Origin: Antitrichia curtipendula
Taxonomy: Eukaryota; Streptophyta; Bryopsida; Hypnales; Leucodontaceae
Length of the DNA: 64,000 nucleotides
Assembly: GCA_951230915.1 (NCBI GenBank)
Contig: OX579636.1
Location: 24,239,567-24,303,566 of the forward strand
Reading direction: 5' to 3'
How positions within the stretch are numbered: position 1 is the first letter of the stretch; each line of letters starts with the position of its first letter. The translations under genes and the position numbers were made by a program. Below are positions 10,880-21,850 of the stretch, in pieces. The notes under the pieces are model-generated. The model worked only from the letters and a program-made list of their open reading frames with translations, had not been told where the DNA came from and ran no database searches.

Positions 10880-13472
10880 ATGGCTATATCTAGTAGCGAA
10901 GATTTAGAGGATTTGCTTGAAAAGGTTGATGATGAGGATGATTATTACATCTCTAACAACAATACTACTAGTTCACAAAAATAAAGTGAGAGCCAAGGGT
11001 ATTTAGATGAGGAAGAGGAGTATGAAGAGTTTCTAATTCACATTTTTGGTATTCCAGATTCAGCTAGAGCATATGAGAAGGGAGTTTGAGTTCTTGGTGG
11101 AAGTAGAATGCAACAGGCAATTTCTATATCAAAAATGAAGAAAAAGCCAACAACATCTAGGCACCATGCTTCAAGAGAAGAAGGTCAACTTCACAATGTA
11201 CAACCAATGCCAACATGCTTAAACAATAGGACTGAATAAGATTAGCATCGTAGCTCCAAGTTGCAGCCACAACTTGGAGCAATGATGTCATAACAAACTG
11301 CAGTACAAGAACACAACACAAGGTTGCACAAAGTTAAGCACCATGAAGAAGGAGAAGATATGACATTGCACCATAGTACTAGATGCAAAAGAAGGCAAAA
11401 AACTTGGCAATAAATAAGAGGCAAAATCTTTTTTTGAGGAGACAAGCTATTCCAATGGATACAATAACTCATACATAGGCAGTACTAGTAGTAGTGAGAG
11501 GTCTTACAATAGGAGTTGGAGAAGTGAAGAATTCACCAATGATGAATCAAGTGTCTATAGTGAGGATAATGGGAGTGTCCTCTACAAAAAAAAAGTTCAA
11601 GCAAGAATTGCTAAGAAAAAGAAGACTATTTCAACTAAGAAAATAAAGCAAGGGAAGAGAAAAATACCATCATTTCCAGAGGTACCAGACAATAGTAGCA
11701 ATGAAGAAGAAGGACAATATAAGAAGGGAAAATTCAATTTAGAGATTGGAGAACCAAGTGGCAAGGCATTTTGGAGCAAAAGAGAGAGAGCCTACATAGT
11801 TCATTCTACATACAACACAAAGAAATCATCAAGAATAAGAGAGGTAATCAAACCATCTTCTTTTGTGAAGCCTTTGATAGATCTTATTAAAAAAATGTGA
11901 ATTCTTAAGAAGAAAAATACCTCTACAGTTGTAAAGGGTTCTTGGACAAACGAAACCCTTCAACTAGCAATCCAAGCAATAGAAGAGGGTTACAAAATCC
12001 AACAAGTTACTTAGTGACTTTTACAAAATACCTTGAACAAGCTTAGTGAATCATGTTGATGGAAAGAAGACATCAAGAAAAAGAAGAAGACAAGGCACCT
12101 TCACCAAAAATGAAGAAGCAACCCTATTGAAGTATTTGAACAACAAGCTAGCTTGAGATCTTCCACTAACTACTAAAGATTTCAAAGAAAAGGTAGCTAA
12201 GATGGTTCAAAAAAGACCAAATCCATTTACTAATGGTATATTTGGAGCCAATTGGCTAAGTGGTTTAAAAAAAGGAATCTACAATACACTCTTAGAGTTG
12301 CACAAGGTTTGCATGGGGTGGACACTCTTAGAGTTGCATAAGGCACAAGGATTGTGTCCACCCCATACAAAACTTTTTATGAGAATTCAAAACATACCTA
12401 CTCTCCATAACAAATCTGGAATGCAGATGAAAGTGGTGTCCAAGCCAAGAAAAGAAGAGGTAGGGTCCTTGCAAATAAGGGAAAAAAAACAGTTCATTCA
12501 TTTGTGGCTAGTCAAAAAGAGCCCATAAGAATTCTATCAGCTAAATTTTTTGAGGGAGAAACAATTCCCAACTTCTACATCTTTAAAGGATTGCATAGGA
12601 TGAGAGATTATGTTAGCCTATGTAAGAAAGATGCTACTATGGCCATGCAATCCAATGCATAGATGACTCTTTCCTTTTTCTAAGTGGATGGATCATTTTC
12701 TTGCTAATGTAAAAAAAAATATATATCAACCCAATCCAAAGATATTTGATGATTTTAGATGGGCACAATTTCCATGTCACCTTAGAAGTCATTCAAAAGA
12801 CAAGGACAGCTAGGTTAGATTTGATTTTCTTATCTTCACACACTAGCCATGCACTTTAGTTCCTTTATGTTTCTATTTTCAAGCCCTTCAAGATAGCCTT
12901 CACGGCCTACAAAGACATTTGGAATATGCAAAATAGGGGACAAGATGTAGGAAAGGAAGATCTAGCTTAATGGAGTTAGTTTAGGTTTACAAAAAATAAA
13001 GACATCATCAAACATCAAATCTGGTTTTGTTGCCACTGGAATTTGGCCATTAGATCTATCAAGAGTAAATAAGAAAATGGGACCAAGTGAAGGGTTTGTA
13101 GATAAACCTTTAGATGTGCAAATCCAAGAAATCATGGATGAAGATGTATCTAGCACACAAAAAAATGTGATTCATTACTATGTAGATTTGGAAGATGAAG
13201 TCCATCTTCAAGATGAAAATACAAATCATATGGAGGCTTCTATGGATACTAGTGAAGAACATTTCTCCATATTACTAAGATTGCCTCAAAAAGTAATGAA
13301 GTCAAGAAGATATTCTAGAGAAGCAAGAATTGACTTCTCAACATCCCATATCTTGATAAGCACCCAATATATAGAGGCTGTGGCAGCTACAAAAAAAAAA
13401 AAGCAAGGCGTTGGAAGCAAGGTTAAGAAACCCAGAGAAAGAAGAGAGAAAGAGAAGTCACCAAGTAGATGA
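10880..13472 (+). pseudogene. Decayed pogo/Tigger-type (Tc1-mariner superfamily, DDE_1) transposase
   Basis: Reading the plus strand across stops and frameshifts gives ordered pieces of one transposase. A start ATG at 10880 opens an acidic N-terminus (MAISSSEDLEDLL) that hits a TAA after 34 codons. Near 11935-12000 lies the helix-turn-helix entry GSWTNETLQLAIQAI. Near 12225 comes NGIFGANWL, like the CENP-B-type DNA-binding half. Near 12410 is IWNADESGVQ, the first catalytic Asp block. Near 12745 is LDGHNFHVT, the second. Near 12835 is SSHTSHAL, like the usual LPxHTSH motif, and near 13025 is SGFVATGIWPLD, the typical region after the catalytic core. A conserved-looking acidic/basic C-terminus (13077-13472) is still open. 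Many stops and shifts mean it is dead. Terminal inverted repeats were not found. Confidence 0.75.
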
Positions 13473-14116
13473 AGACTAAAGAAAAGTTGCAATTTGAGGC
13501 TTCTAAGTTAAAGTGAAAGCTGGAAAGAACTGCATCCAAGACATTCAAAGAACAATGGTCAAACAAAGCAGTAAAGGAGGTAGGAGAGAAATTGTATAAG
13601 AACTTAAAGGAACATATTGTGGTAAGTGTCCATGTGGCTCCCTATTCTGATTATCAACCATAAGAATGCAAGTCGAATAAAAGAATTGCAATTGAAAGAC
13701 TCAAAGCAAAACAAAGGTTACAAACACATAGTACTTCCCTTCCAATCTTTCCTCCAATCTAGCATTTGCCTTAGACATATGGAATTTAAAAATGGCCAAA
13801 CACAAGAATAAGATTATACCTTAGAAGGAGAAACCGTTCAACTCCCATGCTTAGAGCAAAAAACAAGTTACAATAGTGGCAACATCAATGTTCAAGCTTC
13901 AAGAGCAAAGCCAACAATTTTTTTGATGCAAGAAATTTTCCATCAATATGCAATGGAAGAGGGGCCTAGATAGACAAATCAATCAGGTTAGGTTGTTTAA
14001 GGTAGCCATTGTCTTTTAAAAAAAGACAATTTTGCGGAGTATTTGTGTTGATGTGTTATGTGAACATTCTAATTCAAATGTTGCAGATCAACCTTTAATA
14101 TGAGGTCTCTATTCAA
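13473..14116. other. Likely 3' remainder of the pogo-like element
   Basis: The sequence just after the last open transposase segment stays lysine-codon-rich on the plus strand but is full of stops. No clear terminal repeat is visible. Beyond about 13900 I see nothing to name. Confidence 0.3.
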
Positions 14117-14256
14117 CATACAATATGGAAGTCTAAAGTTTAGTTTGCGCTCATTGTGAAATACTTAATCTCTCCACATTTTGATCAACATACAATATGG
14201 AAGTCAGAGTTTTGGTTTGTGCTCACTATCAAATATTTTAACTCTCCACATTTTGC
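14117..14256. repeat. Tandem duplication, two ~70-bp units
   Basis: ACATACAATATGGAAGTC starts both units (about 14117 and 14188), and both end in TCTCCACATTTTG. The units differ by scattered substitutions and a few small gaps. Confidence 0.75.
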
Positions 14257-15164
14257 TATTTGCTCTTATTTGTTCATTTAATGCAGAATAACAAAATAAT
14301 TGTATAAAATTTTGAATGACTATAATTTCAAGATTGCTATAGGGAATGGGACTTAATACCAACTCTTTTTAGCTTGATAGCATTCTTGTTAGAACTAAGA
14401 TTTGATTCCAAGAGACTTTATTTCTCATTTAATAGCTCCTCTTGTAGCTTTTTTTGATTTGCAAAGATAGACTACACTAAATTTGAAAGAGTAATGATGT
14501 TCGAAGCTCATTACCTCTTAGGAATAGAAGTCAATAATAAGAATCGTCAATAAATATAAGATATTAAATAAAGAACTACTTGTATCACTTCATTCTCTCT
14601 CAATTTCTCTCATAGCGTTCTATTAGTTGAAAGTCATTCTTAAAGTATCCCTACTAAATTTACAACATAGCAAAAATAATATGCAATATGATATGAAATA
14701 AAAGTAAGCAAGCTTAGTGAGTAATAAATTACTTGGTTGCCAACTTCTTGAATGTCATTTGCTAAGGAACACACATCACAATCAAGAGAAGCCAAACCAT
14801 GGCCTCAAAGAAACTTTCCAAATCTCACTATAATAGCACAAAATCCTCTAGTTAAATTCTTGCATATACTAGACTCCGTGATAGTTTGTAAGAGGCAAAA
14901 TTCAAGCATACCGCAAAGGACAAGCGCCATTTTGACTAGCATTCTCTACTTTGCGTCTATAAACCTCCAAACACTATGGCTCCATTTTTTACATGAGCTT
15001 GACTCTTGCAGGTTCTGGAAGGTTGCTCCTGTTCTCAAACTTGCTAGAACACCTCCACTGAGATGATTGTTATTTAAACTCTTGTTAAAGTTGCAAAAAA
15101 ACAGTCACTTTGATTAAAAAAACACATAATGCAACACTAATTATATGCAACTTAGTATAACATG
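14257..15164. other. AT-rich DNA, possible further LRR gene relic
   Basis: Minus-strand text at about 14760-15070 can be read as short Leu-rich pieces (for example LSGGVLASLR) next to the LRR relic that follows, but it is too weak to call. Nothing else is recognised. Confidence 0.25.
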
Positions 15165-15375
15165 AATGGAGAGTTTGTTGCGATACTTCTTCTAATTAAC
15201 TTAAACCATTTGGAGAACTTATTATATAAGTTAAGAAGAATTTACAAAATCTCTAAATTTTGCAAGGTTCCAATCCAATCAAAAATTGAACCACTAAACT
15301 TATTGCTAGACAAATCTTTGTATGAATTCACACGTTGTCGGATAGAAATGCCTTGTCTTAGGAAAACGCGGGGCT
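15165..15375 (-). pseudogene. Leucine-rich-repeat protein fragment
   Basis: The minus strand reads DLSSNKFSGSIFDWIGTLQN then LEIL before a TAA stop. This fits the plant extracellular LRR pattern LDLSsNxFSGxIPxxIGxLxxLexL found in receptor-like kinases and proteins. Only about one and a half repeats are left. There is no signal peptide, kinase or second clear repeat within reach, so I call it a gene fragment. A short chance match cannot be excluded, but the spacing of the Leu, Asn and Gly positions is typical. Confidence 0.45.
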
Positions 15376-17544
15376 TCTAGATGCAACTAGAGTTGGATAA
15401 AAAAATGAATGATATCGTGATTATTAAAATTATACACATGCTCATATAAATCCCATATTGTACCATAAAGTGCAAATAAAATATCACATGTTTGTACAAA
15501 GGTAGTAGAAGTTGCACATAAATCACATAAATTTCCTTCTAAGAAGTATTCGCTACTAATATGAATGCCACAACCGCTTCAAGACTCCAAATTGAAAGCA
15601 TAATATATCTTTGAAAAGTTAACACCAATAAATTTAAAATTTCTAAATTTTAACTCAAAAGATCATATTGTCTAACTTTTATAATTGGTCAAAGTTCATT
15701 GTCTCCAACTCAAAGGCAACTCATCACTACTCTTCTTCCAAGCCTATAACTTTCACATACCAACTCCAAAATAATTGTGTGATAAATCTATAGAAAGATA
15801 ACACAATCATCTACACACTCTTCAAATTTTTATTCAAAAAGTGATATTGTTTTGACTTTTATAGCTGATCAAAGTTCTCTCTCTTCAAATAAAAGGAAGC
15901 CCCTTGCTACTTCGCCTCTAAGCTCCAAACTAAGAAAATGATATCTTTTAAGAAAACTAACAACTAAATACATAATTTCATCAAATTTCAAAGGTAAAAA
16001 CTTCCTGACTAAATAGTTATAAGCCCTCAAAATATTTACCCTCTCACTTCATGACAATTATCCCTCTCTCACAACATCAAGCATAACTTTTACATAAAAA
16101 TTCCAAATTAAGTGAGTGATAGGTTTTTTGGAAACACCCAAGCAAGATGAACAATCTACCAAAATGTACAACCTGGTATGGCTCTCCAAAGACTCGGTTC
16201 CCCCAAGTTAACTATAAGAAAGAAGAAGAAGACCTTCCACTTCATCCTCTATCCCATCTACCTAAGCAAGTGGATTTTAGCCTCTAAATTGTCACATAGA
16301 CTACAATTTATTCATTGGTCATCCATTTTCTCCAATAACTCTATTCCTATCTTCTACGTGGCCTTCAAATCTCTTAAAAAACTAAAAGAAAGATAAAGCA
16401 AACTTCACCTTAAGTTTCCATTTAACAACTTTAAATATACAAACAAAGTTTAAAATGCCTTTAAGTATAGAAATAAAATATTTAATGCCAAATAGTTGTT
16501 TAATAGAGGTAAAAAAAACAAAAAAAACTTTATCTGGATCTTTAGACTCCCCCCTCCAAACCCTCTAGTTTTACACTAAATATATGTTTTTACATAGTGT
16601 ATGCATGTACAATACGACAACGTTTGCGTTAACTACAAACACCTTAATTAAGAATTATACCACTTTTGACAATTCAATAAATCTCTATAATCATTCATTC
16701 TTTGATGTGCATTAATTATTATGAAATGTAGTGTTATTTATTAATTTTTTGTCAAAGAAAAAAACACCGAAAACTATAGGTATGAATTTTTTTTGAGTAA
16801 CCTATAGGGATGTGAGATTCACAAGAAAGGAAATCGTATTGGGAATAGGGCTTGTGAAATTATTGTGACTCAAATCCAATACTTTTAACAATGGAAGACT
16901 ACCCATATTTGAAATGGTTATTTTCAACATGCAGTTCCGCAAACTTTTGTAGAAACACAATATTCATCACCGTCTCCAAGCTTAAGAAAATTTAAAAATC
17001 TACTGACTTTAGAATTTTGTTTATCTTACTTTTTATTACAAAGGACACACATTGTAACTTCACAAAGAAAAGAAACAAGCAAAGAAATAATACAAATTCT
17101 TTTGTAAAGAATTTAGGATGCGCTCACAGTTTCAGTACTTTGGTGATATTGGTCCATTCTGTCAGAAGTGTGGCATTATTGACAAATTGGTTGTTGTCAA
17201 GTTATCTGCAACAATCATATTAACGTTGACTCCATAATAATTAATTTGTACATAAGTGTCAAATGATAAGATTACCTTAAATATAAAAATCAATGTTTCT
17301 ATATTTATACCAAATAATGCAAATAAATAAATAAATTGAGACACCGAATTTGACAATAGGACACTTACATGATATAATTCAAAAATCCATCTATAAACAA
17401 ATACAACAACACAAAATTTACAATCTACAGTTTGTCAACAGTTATCGTGTGATTACTGTTGTTTCATGGATTCGCACATTAATTTAATAGTTATCGCATC
17501 GTTGTGATGCATTATTGTACAATTTATTGCATCGTTACGATGCA
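15376..17544. other. AT-rich intergenic DNA
   Basis: No exon or RNA gene that I can support. Small ORFs at 16178-16396, 17017-17223 and 17162-17356 have no recognisable motif or splice context. A palindromic cluster of GCATCGTTRYGATGC-like motifs is present at about 17495-17545. Confidence 0.4.
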
Positions 17545-18095
17545 TCATTAGTTGCAGCATCATCTACCCGCGTGTCTAGGTTACTCACACTTAGAATCAC
17601 TTTGTTGGCATCAATTAGAAACTACTTCATTAGATGACTCAATACAACCTCGGTAATCTTGCAATTGTATTCAGTAGCCACCTCTTGAATAGCTTCAGTG
17701 ACATCCTTGCTCTAAAAAGCAGTCACTTGCATTAGCGCAACAGGCATACATGCAAGGCACAAAATACAATTTTGAGGAACCAAACTAGGATTAAGAGAAA
17801 ATATATCCAATACATAACTAGAAAATATAGTAATATTTGGAACATTTAAAAAGGGTCAACAACAAATATGATTCTATTCCAAATTATACCATAACCTTAG
17901 AAAGTTTTTAACTAAAGAATATATTAAGAAACGTAGCTGCAAACTTTCTTTCCAAACCTCATAAGAAGGAAAGCAACCTCTGCAACTATATGAATGGCAT
18001 CCATGACATCTGTAGCATGACTTGTCACAACTCCTTCACTAATCACATGGGAATGTACAACAACTACAAACCCGTCAACATAGTAGCCTAGATCA
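17545..18095 (-). pseudogene. EBP1: EBP1 / PA2G4-like (methionine-aminopeptidase fold) gene fragment
   Basis: Two minus-strand exons resemble the ErbB3-binding protein 1 family, a catalytically inactive methionine-aminopeptidase-fold protein tied to ribosome biogenesis and growth. Exon 18095-17945 reads SDLGYYVDGFVVVVHSHV... then ATDVMDAIHIVAEVAFLL, matching the family's DLGCHIDGF and AADVIAA..AAEVAL region. Exon 17711 to about 17545 reads SKDVTEAIQEVATEYNCKI, then VVLSHLMK, a TAG stop where the family has Gln, and FLIDANKVILSVSN. The intron between them keeps an AG acceptor but has a weak donor (AAAGTTTG). Intron retention shows a DNA-level duplicate, not a processed copy. No other exon is visible, so the fragment is dead. 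A candidate promoter/5' relic lies upstream. Confidence 0.8.
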
Positions 18096-18770
18096 CTGCA
18101 AACCAACAAAGGTGACACTTAATACCATTATAGACACTCAAATGAATTGAATGTAACCTAAAAACTACTACGATCCGAAGCAATTCATTAGAATATGCAA
18201 AATTGTGACTATAGTGTTCCAGTTAACCTAGAGATCATAGAAACACTGAAATAAAAAAACTATCTTAACAGAGACAACTAGCAATGCTCAATACCACTTG
18301 CTTGAAAATTGGTGAAGATTTGCACTTTGCTCTCTCTATATATCTTGTTGATTCACTATCATCTGATGATGGAAAGTGGAAATCAATGGCCCCATCAGTC
18401 ATCATCAAAATTGTAGGTTGTATGAGCATGATTTGCACCTCTAGGTCTCGATGACCTCTACGTTAGGTGACTGAATTCAAAATGAAAATCTGCGCAATTA
18501 GACATGCAAGAAATCCAAGGCAAGGAAGAGCAGAAGAAACCATTCAGAAGGAGGCCATGGAGAGGAAAGTGAAGCGGCAGGGTAGCAAGTCAAGATGACA
18601 CTTAGTGAAAATTGCAATGCAATTGCAAGGTGGCATGCGGAGGAGAATTGACTAAACCCTAAGTCCAAATCTGGATCCGCTTCAACGAAGTGCGAGCCGA
18701 TGGTGCCAAGCTTCCCACGTCGTCTCAAGCTATCATATGGCATAGGATCCATTAGCATGTCAGAATTTTA
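18096..18770 (-). other. Possible promoter/5' leader relic upstream of the EBP1 fragment
   Basis: The region is less AT-rich than its surroundings and holds a telo-box (AAACCCTAA at about 18654) of the kind found in plant translation-related genes. No EBP1 N-terminal exon can be recognised in 18100-18440. The link to EBP1 is inference from position and strand. Confidence 0.3.
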
Positions 18771-20175
18771 CAATGAATCTTTTAAAATGATAATAGGAAT
18801 AATTAGGGCCATGACTCGTGAGTCAGGTAGTTGAAATATGATCATTTGTTGTCCATTATGGGCTTCTATGCAAACCCCAAACTGCTTAAACTTGGGGGCA
18901 GGGGGCATTGGACATTGTCCTAGATCTCATTGGATACCAATGTCAACAAGATTAGAAAGGTCTAGTGGCTGTAGTAGACAATGTCTAACACTTTTGGCCC
19001 CACCTATTGGTTGTTTTGGGTGGATGACAATTAGTTGTTTGTATAATATTTTTCAAATACTTTGGTAGATGTACCGTTCTCAATTTTACTTGTTGTCTCT
19101 TTTGGCTAAGTTTAGCTATCTTTAAAAAATATTGTTAGAATTAACAAATCCCTTTGACATGGTACATCAACAATTCTAACCACAATGGGTTGTTTTACCT
19201 TAGAAGCAAGTCGCAATGAACAAGGAGATCTGGTGGCTAATAAAAAATGAGCCAAGTTAAATCAATAAATTATCGTCTTAATTTCAGCATTTTTGGTCGT
19301 ATAACCAAACAAAAAAATAGGAGTAAAAAAATGGACAGCTTATTAAAAAAAATTCACAATTTTTCATCATTTCTCCATCAAGAATAAGTTTAACTACCCC
19401 ACATAAACTACCGCCAAATCCTACTTGAATAACCCGAGTATAGCCAACACTAAATTCAAAAACTTTAGAAGTATCCATCAATTGTCTCACATGACTTCAG
19501 GAAACAATAATTGTGAGAGTGTAAGAAAAAGAAAAAGACAAGCTCTTTATACAAGTGGGATGGTAGGAGGTAAAGCAACCCATGTGGGATATATAAATTA
19601 GGATTAGTAGAAGCTCAACTAAGATAGTGTGCTCATAAATTGTCACTTTAAGGGTTGTTGTGCCTTTTTGATGGTTTTCAGATGCCCCAAATGATTTTCC
19701 CTTGTTTTTCACTCAAAGAGAAATTGATGTAGAATCTAACACAAGTGGTTTCAAACTTTTTGGAGCATTTTGAATTACTTATGAATTTTCAAAGAGTTCT
19801 GCAATAGGCACCTATTTGTGATCCTAGGCCTTGCTAAACCCACACACATGCAATTTGAAAAAAGATATGGCTAGACCAAAAACAAGTAGTCAGGCATTCA
19901 AAAAGTAATACACAAGGGTCCTAAATGTGACCCTTACTAAACTTAAACAAACCCTATATTCTTTTAACATGTGTAAGAAGGCAATTGGACAATCAATTTT
20001 CATTTAGAAAAATTAAGTGGACCTACCTTGACTTTGAAATGGACCCTTCCTGGCTCTTATTTCATCCATTAAAGAAGTATGAACAAATCACATTAATGCT
20101 CTGATATTATAAGCATTCCAACTCACATCCACTGACTATTGTTTTTGAAGTAGAGGGTCTAAAATAGAGCCTCCT
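18771..20175. other. AT-rich intergenic DNA
   Basis: Only short ORFs without motifs (18838-19068, 19284-19490, 19497-19712). I see no splice-joined reading frame and no RNA gene. Confidence 0.4.
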
Positions 20176-20603
20176 ACCTTACTCATTGTTAAGCCAAAAG
20201 TAGGAATTATGTTCAAAGTAGAATTTTAGACCTCATTTAGGCATTGTAAAACAGTTTATTTTTTTTAAACTTTGAACTAGATTAATGTAAAAAATCAAGC
20301 TAACTTTCATCTACAAAAATCCATTTGAGATTTCAATCCTCCAATCAAAAGTTATGAACAAAGTTCATAGAAAGGTTGGAAGGAATATTTTCTTTGACAT
20401 TTTCAAACATCTTCTTTGAATTTTGTCAATATTTTTTTTGGAGACTCAAAATCACAAATAGGTTTTGTAGATGAAATTTAGCTTGATTTCCCAATTTTAT
20501 AGTTTAAAGTTTTTTAACTAAAAGTCATTCTAGTATGCCCAAATGAATTTTAAAGTTCTACTTTGAATACAAATCTTGTGTTTTTGACAATGAGCAGTCA
20601 AGA
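20176..20603. mobile_element. Foldback (long inverted repeat) element
   Basis: Two arms of about 165 bp are inverted copies. Left markers are ACTCATTGT, TTCAAAGTAGAATTTTA, AAATCAAGCTAACTTTCATC and TACAAAA. The right arm read backwards gives GCTCATTGTC, TTCAAAGTAGAACTTTA, AAATCAAGCTAAATTTCATC and TACAAAA. The loop is about 20345-20440. No coding content. It looks like a MITE/foldback remnant; I could not fix a target duplication. Confidence 0.7.
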
Positions 20604-21850
20604 TCATCAAACTGTCCATATCCTTTGAGGATTCACGACAAAGAATGAATTTCATTATAAAAATGACCTCTTCATTCTTCATTCTTACTAAATGTCAATG
20701 AAGTAATTCCTTATTTTACTACATCAAAAAAATTATTGATGGTATATGGTCAAATGATAGATTTGTATCGTAAATGGACTAAATGGATTATTATTGGATA
20801 CTTTGGATTCTCAACAAATCATCTTTACATTTATTTGTAGATTAAACTATATGGACTTGAATTAGCAAAAATAAATCACCATTTAAATTTTTTTATTTAA
20901 GCCAAAGTTGCTATCTAAGTATGGTAGTGTGCAAATGAAGTGCCTTGAATTGGAATTGTCTTCAATTTAGCATTTAAATTGATTTGTATTTTATTTTTTT
21001 GGTTTTTTAACTAATTGCAAACTTAAGGAAAATGACCGGAATGCCAGAAAAAAATTTGTTTTTTTACCAAATTAAATGACTAAGCTTAGGCAACAACCAA
21101 ATGACCATGGAGAGCTACGAAATGACATGTGAAAAGAACGACAAAATGCTGAGTCACCCCATAAACTCCCCGTTCATAGGCGGGTCATATTTCTCCACAA
21201 AAAATAAATTATTGAAGGTTTTGAATCAACCCACCCATGTTGCAAAATCAGTTGAAAAGGGACACTTTTCAAGCCTCCTATCCCCATGTGGAAATTCAAT
21301 TTCAGCACTTCCTTGCCGGATCTGAGCATTTGACGCCCAAGTGATCCCCAAGCACAGTACAAGTAGCCGGCCCTGCTTTCTACCCCAAAGAAATCACCTT
21401 TTCATTTATTTATTGAAAAACGAAATTCTTTACATCATTGTTGGATTGCCGTGGTTGGGTTGCCTCTCTGTCCTTCGTCTCCAATTTGCAGCGCACAACA
21501 TACGAACACCCAATCACACACACATAAGGTACTTCGTTTCTTGTGGGTCCGAGACTAAGTTATTCCGAGCCTCGCTTTGAGCTTGAAGGTGTGGCGACAT
21601 CCAATTTTGGGTTGTGGGTCCCGAGATCTGGAGCCAGAGACTTTGCGCCACTGATGAGTCTAGTGCACATTTGAGGAGATGGTGTCGTGTGGACTTGAAG
21701 CTTATTAGACTTGAGAGTTTTGGAGAATTTGAGTTGCAGCAGCTTCTCCATGTTCTGACAGGATCTATCGGAGCTCCGTTTCCTCTTTGTTACACTGTTG
21801 CTTGGTGAGAGTTTGAAGGGTAAAAGGGAGAGAGAGACAGAGAGACAGCA
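20604..21850 (+). promoter_or_regulatory. Upstream region and presumed promoter/5' UTR of anthranilate synthase
   Basis: The first 500 bases are AT-rich and featureless. From about 21300 the composition rises in G+C up to the start codon at 21851, as for a plant promoter plus 5' UTR. A GAGA/CAGAGA-rich stretch lies at 21826-21848. No certain TATA box or transcription start was identified. Confidence 0.35.
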
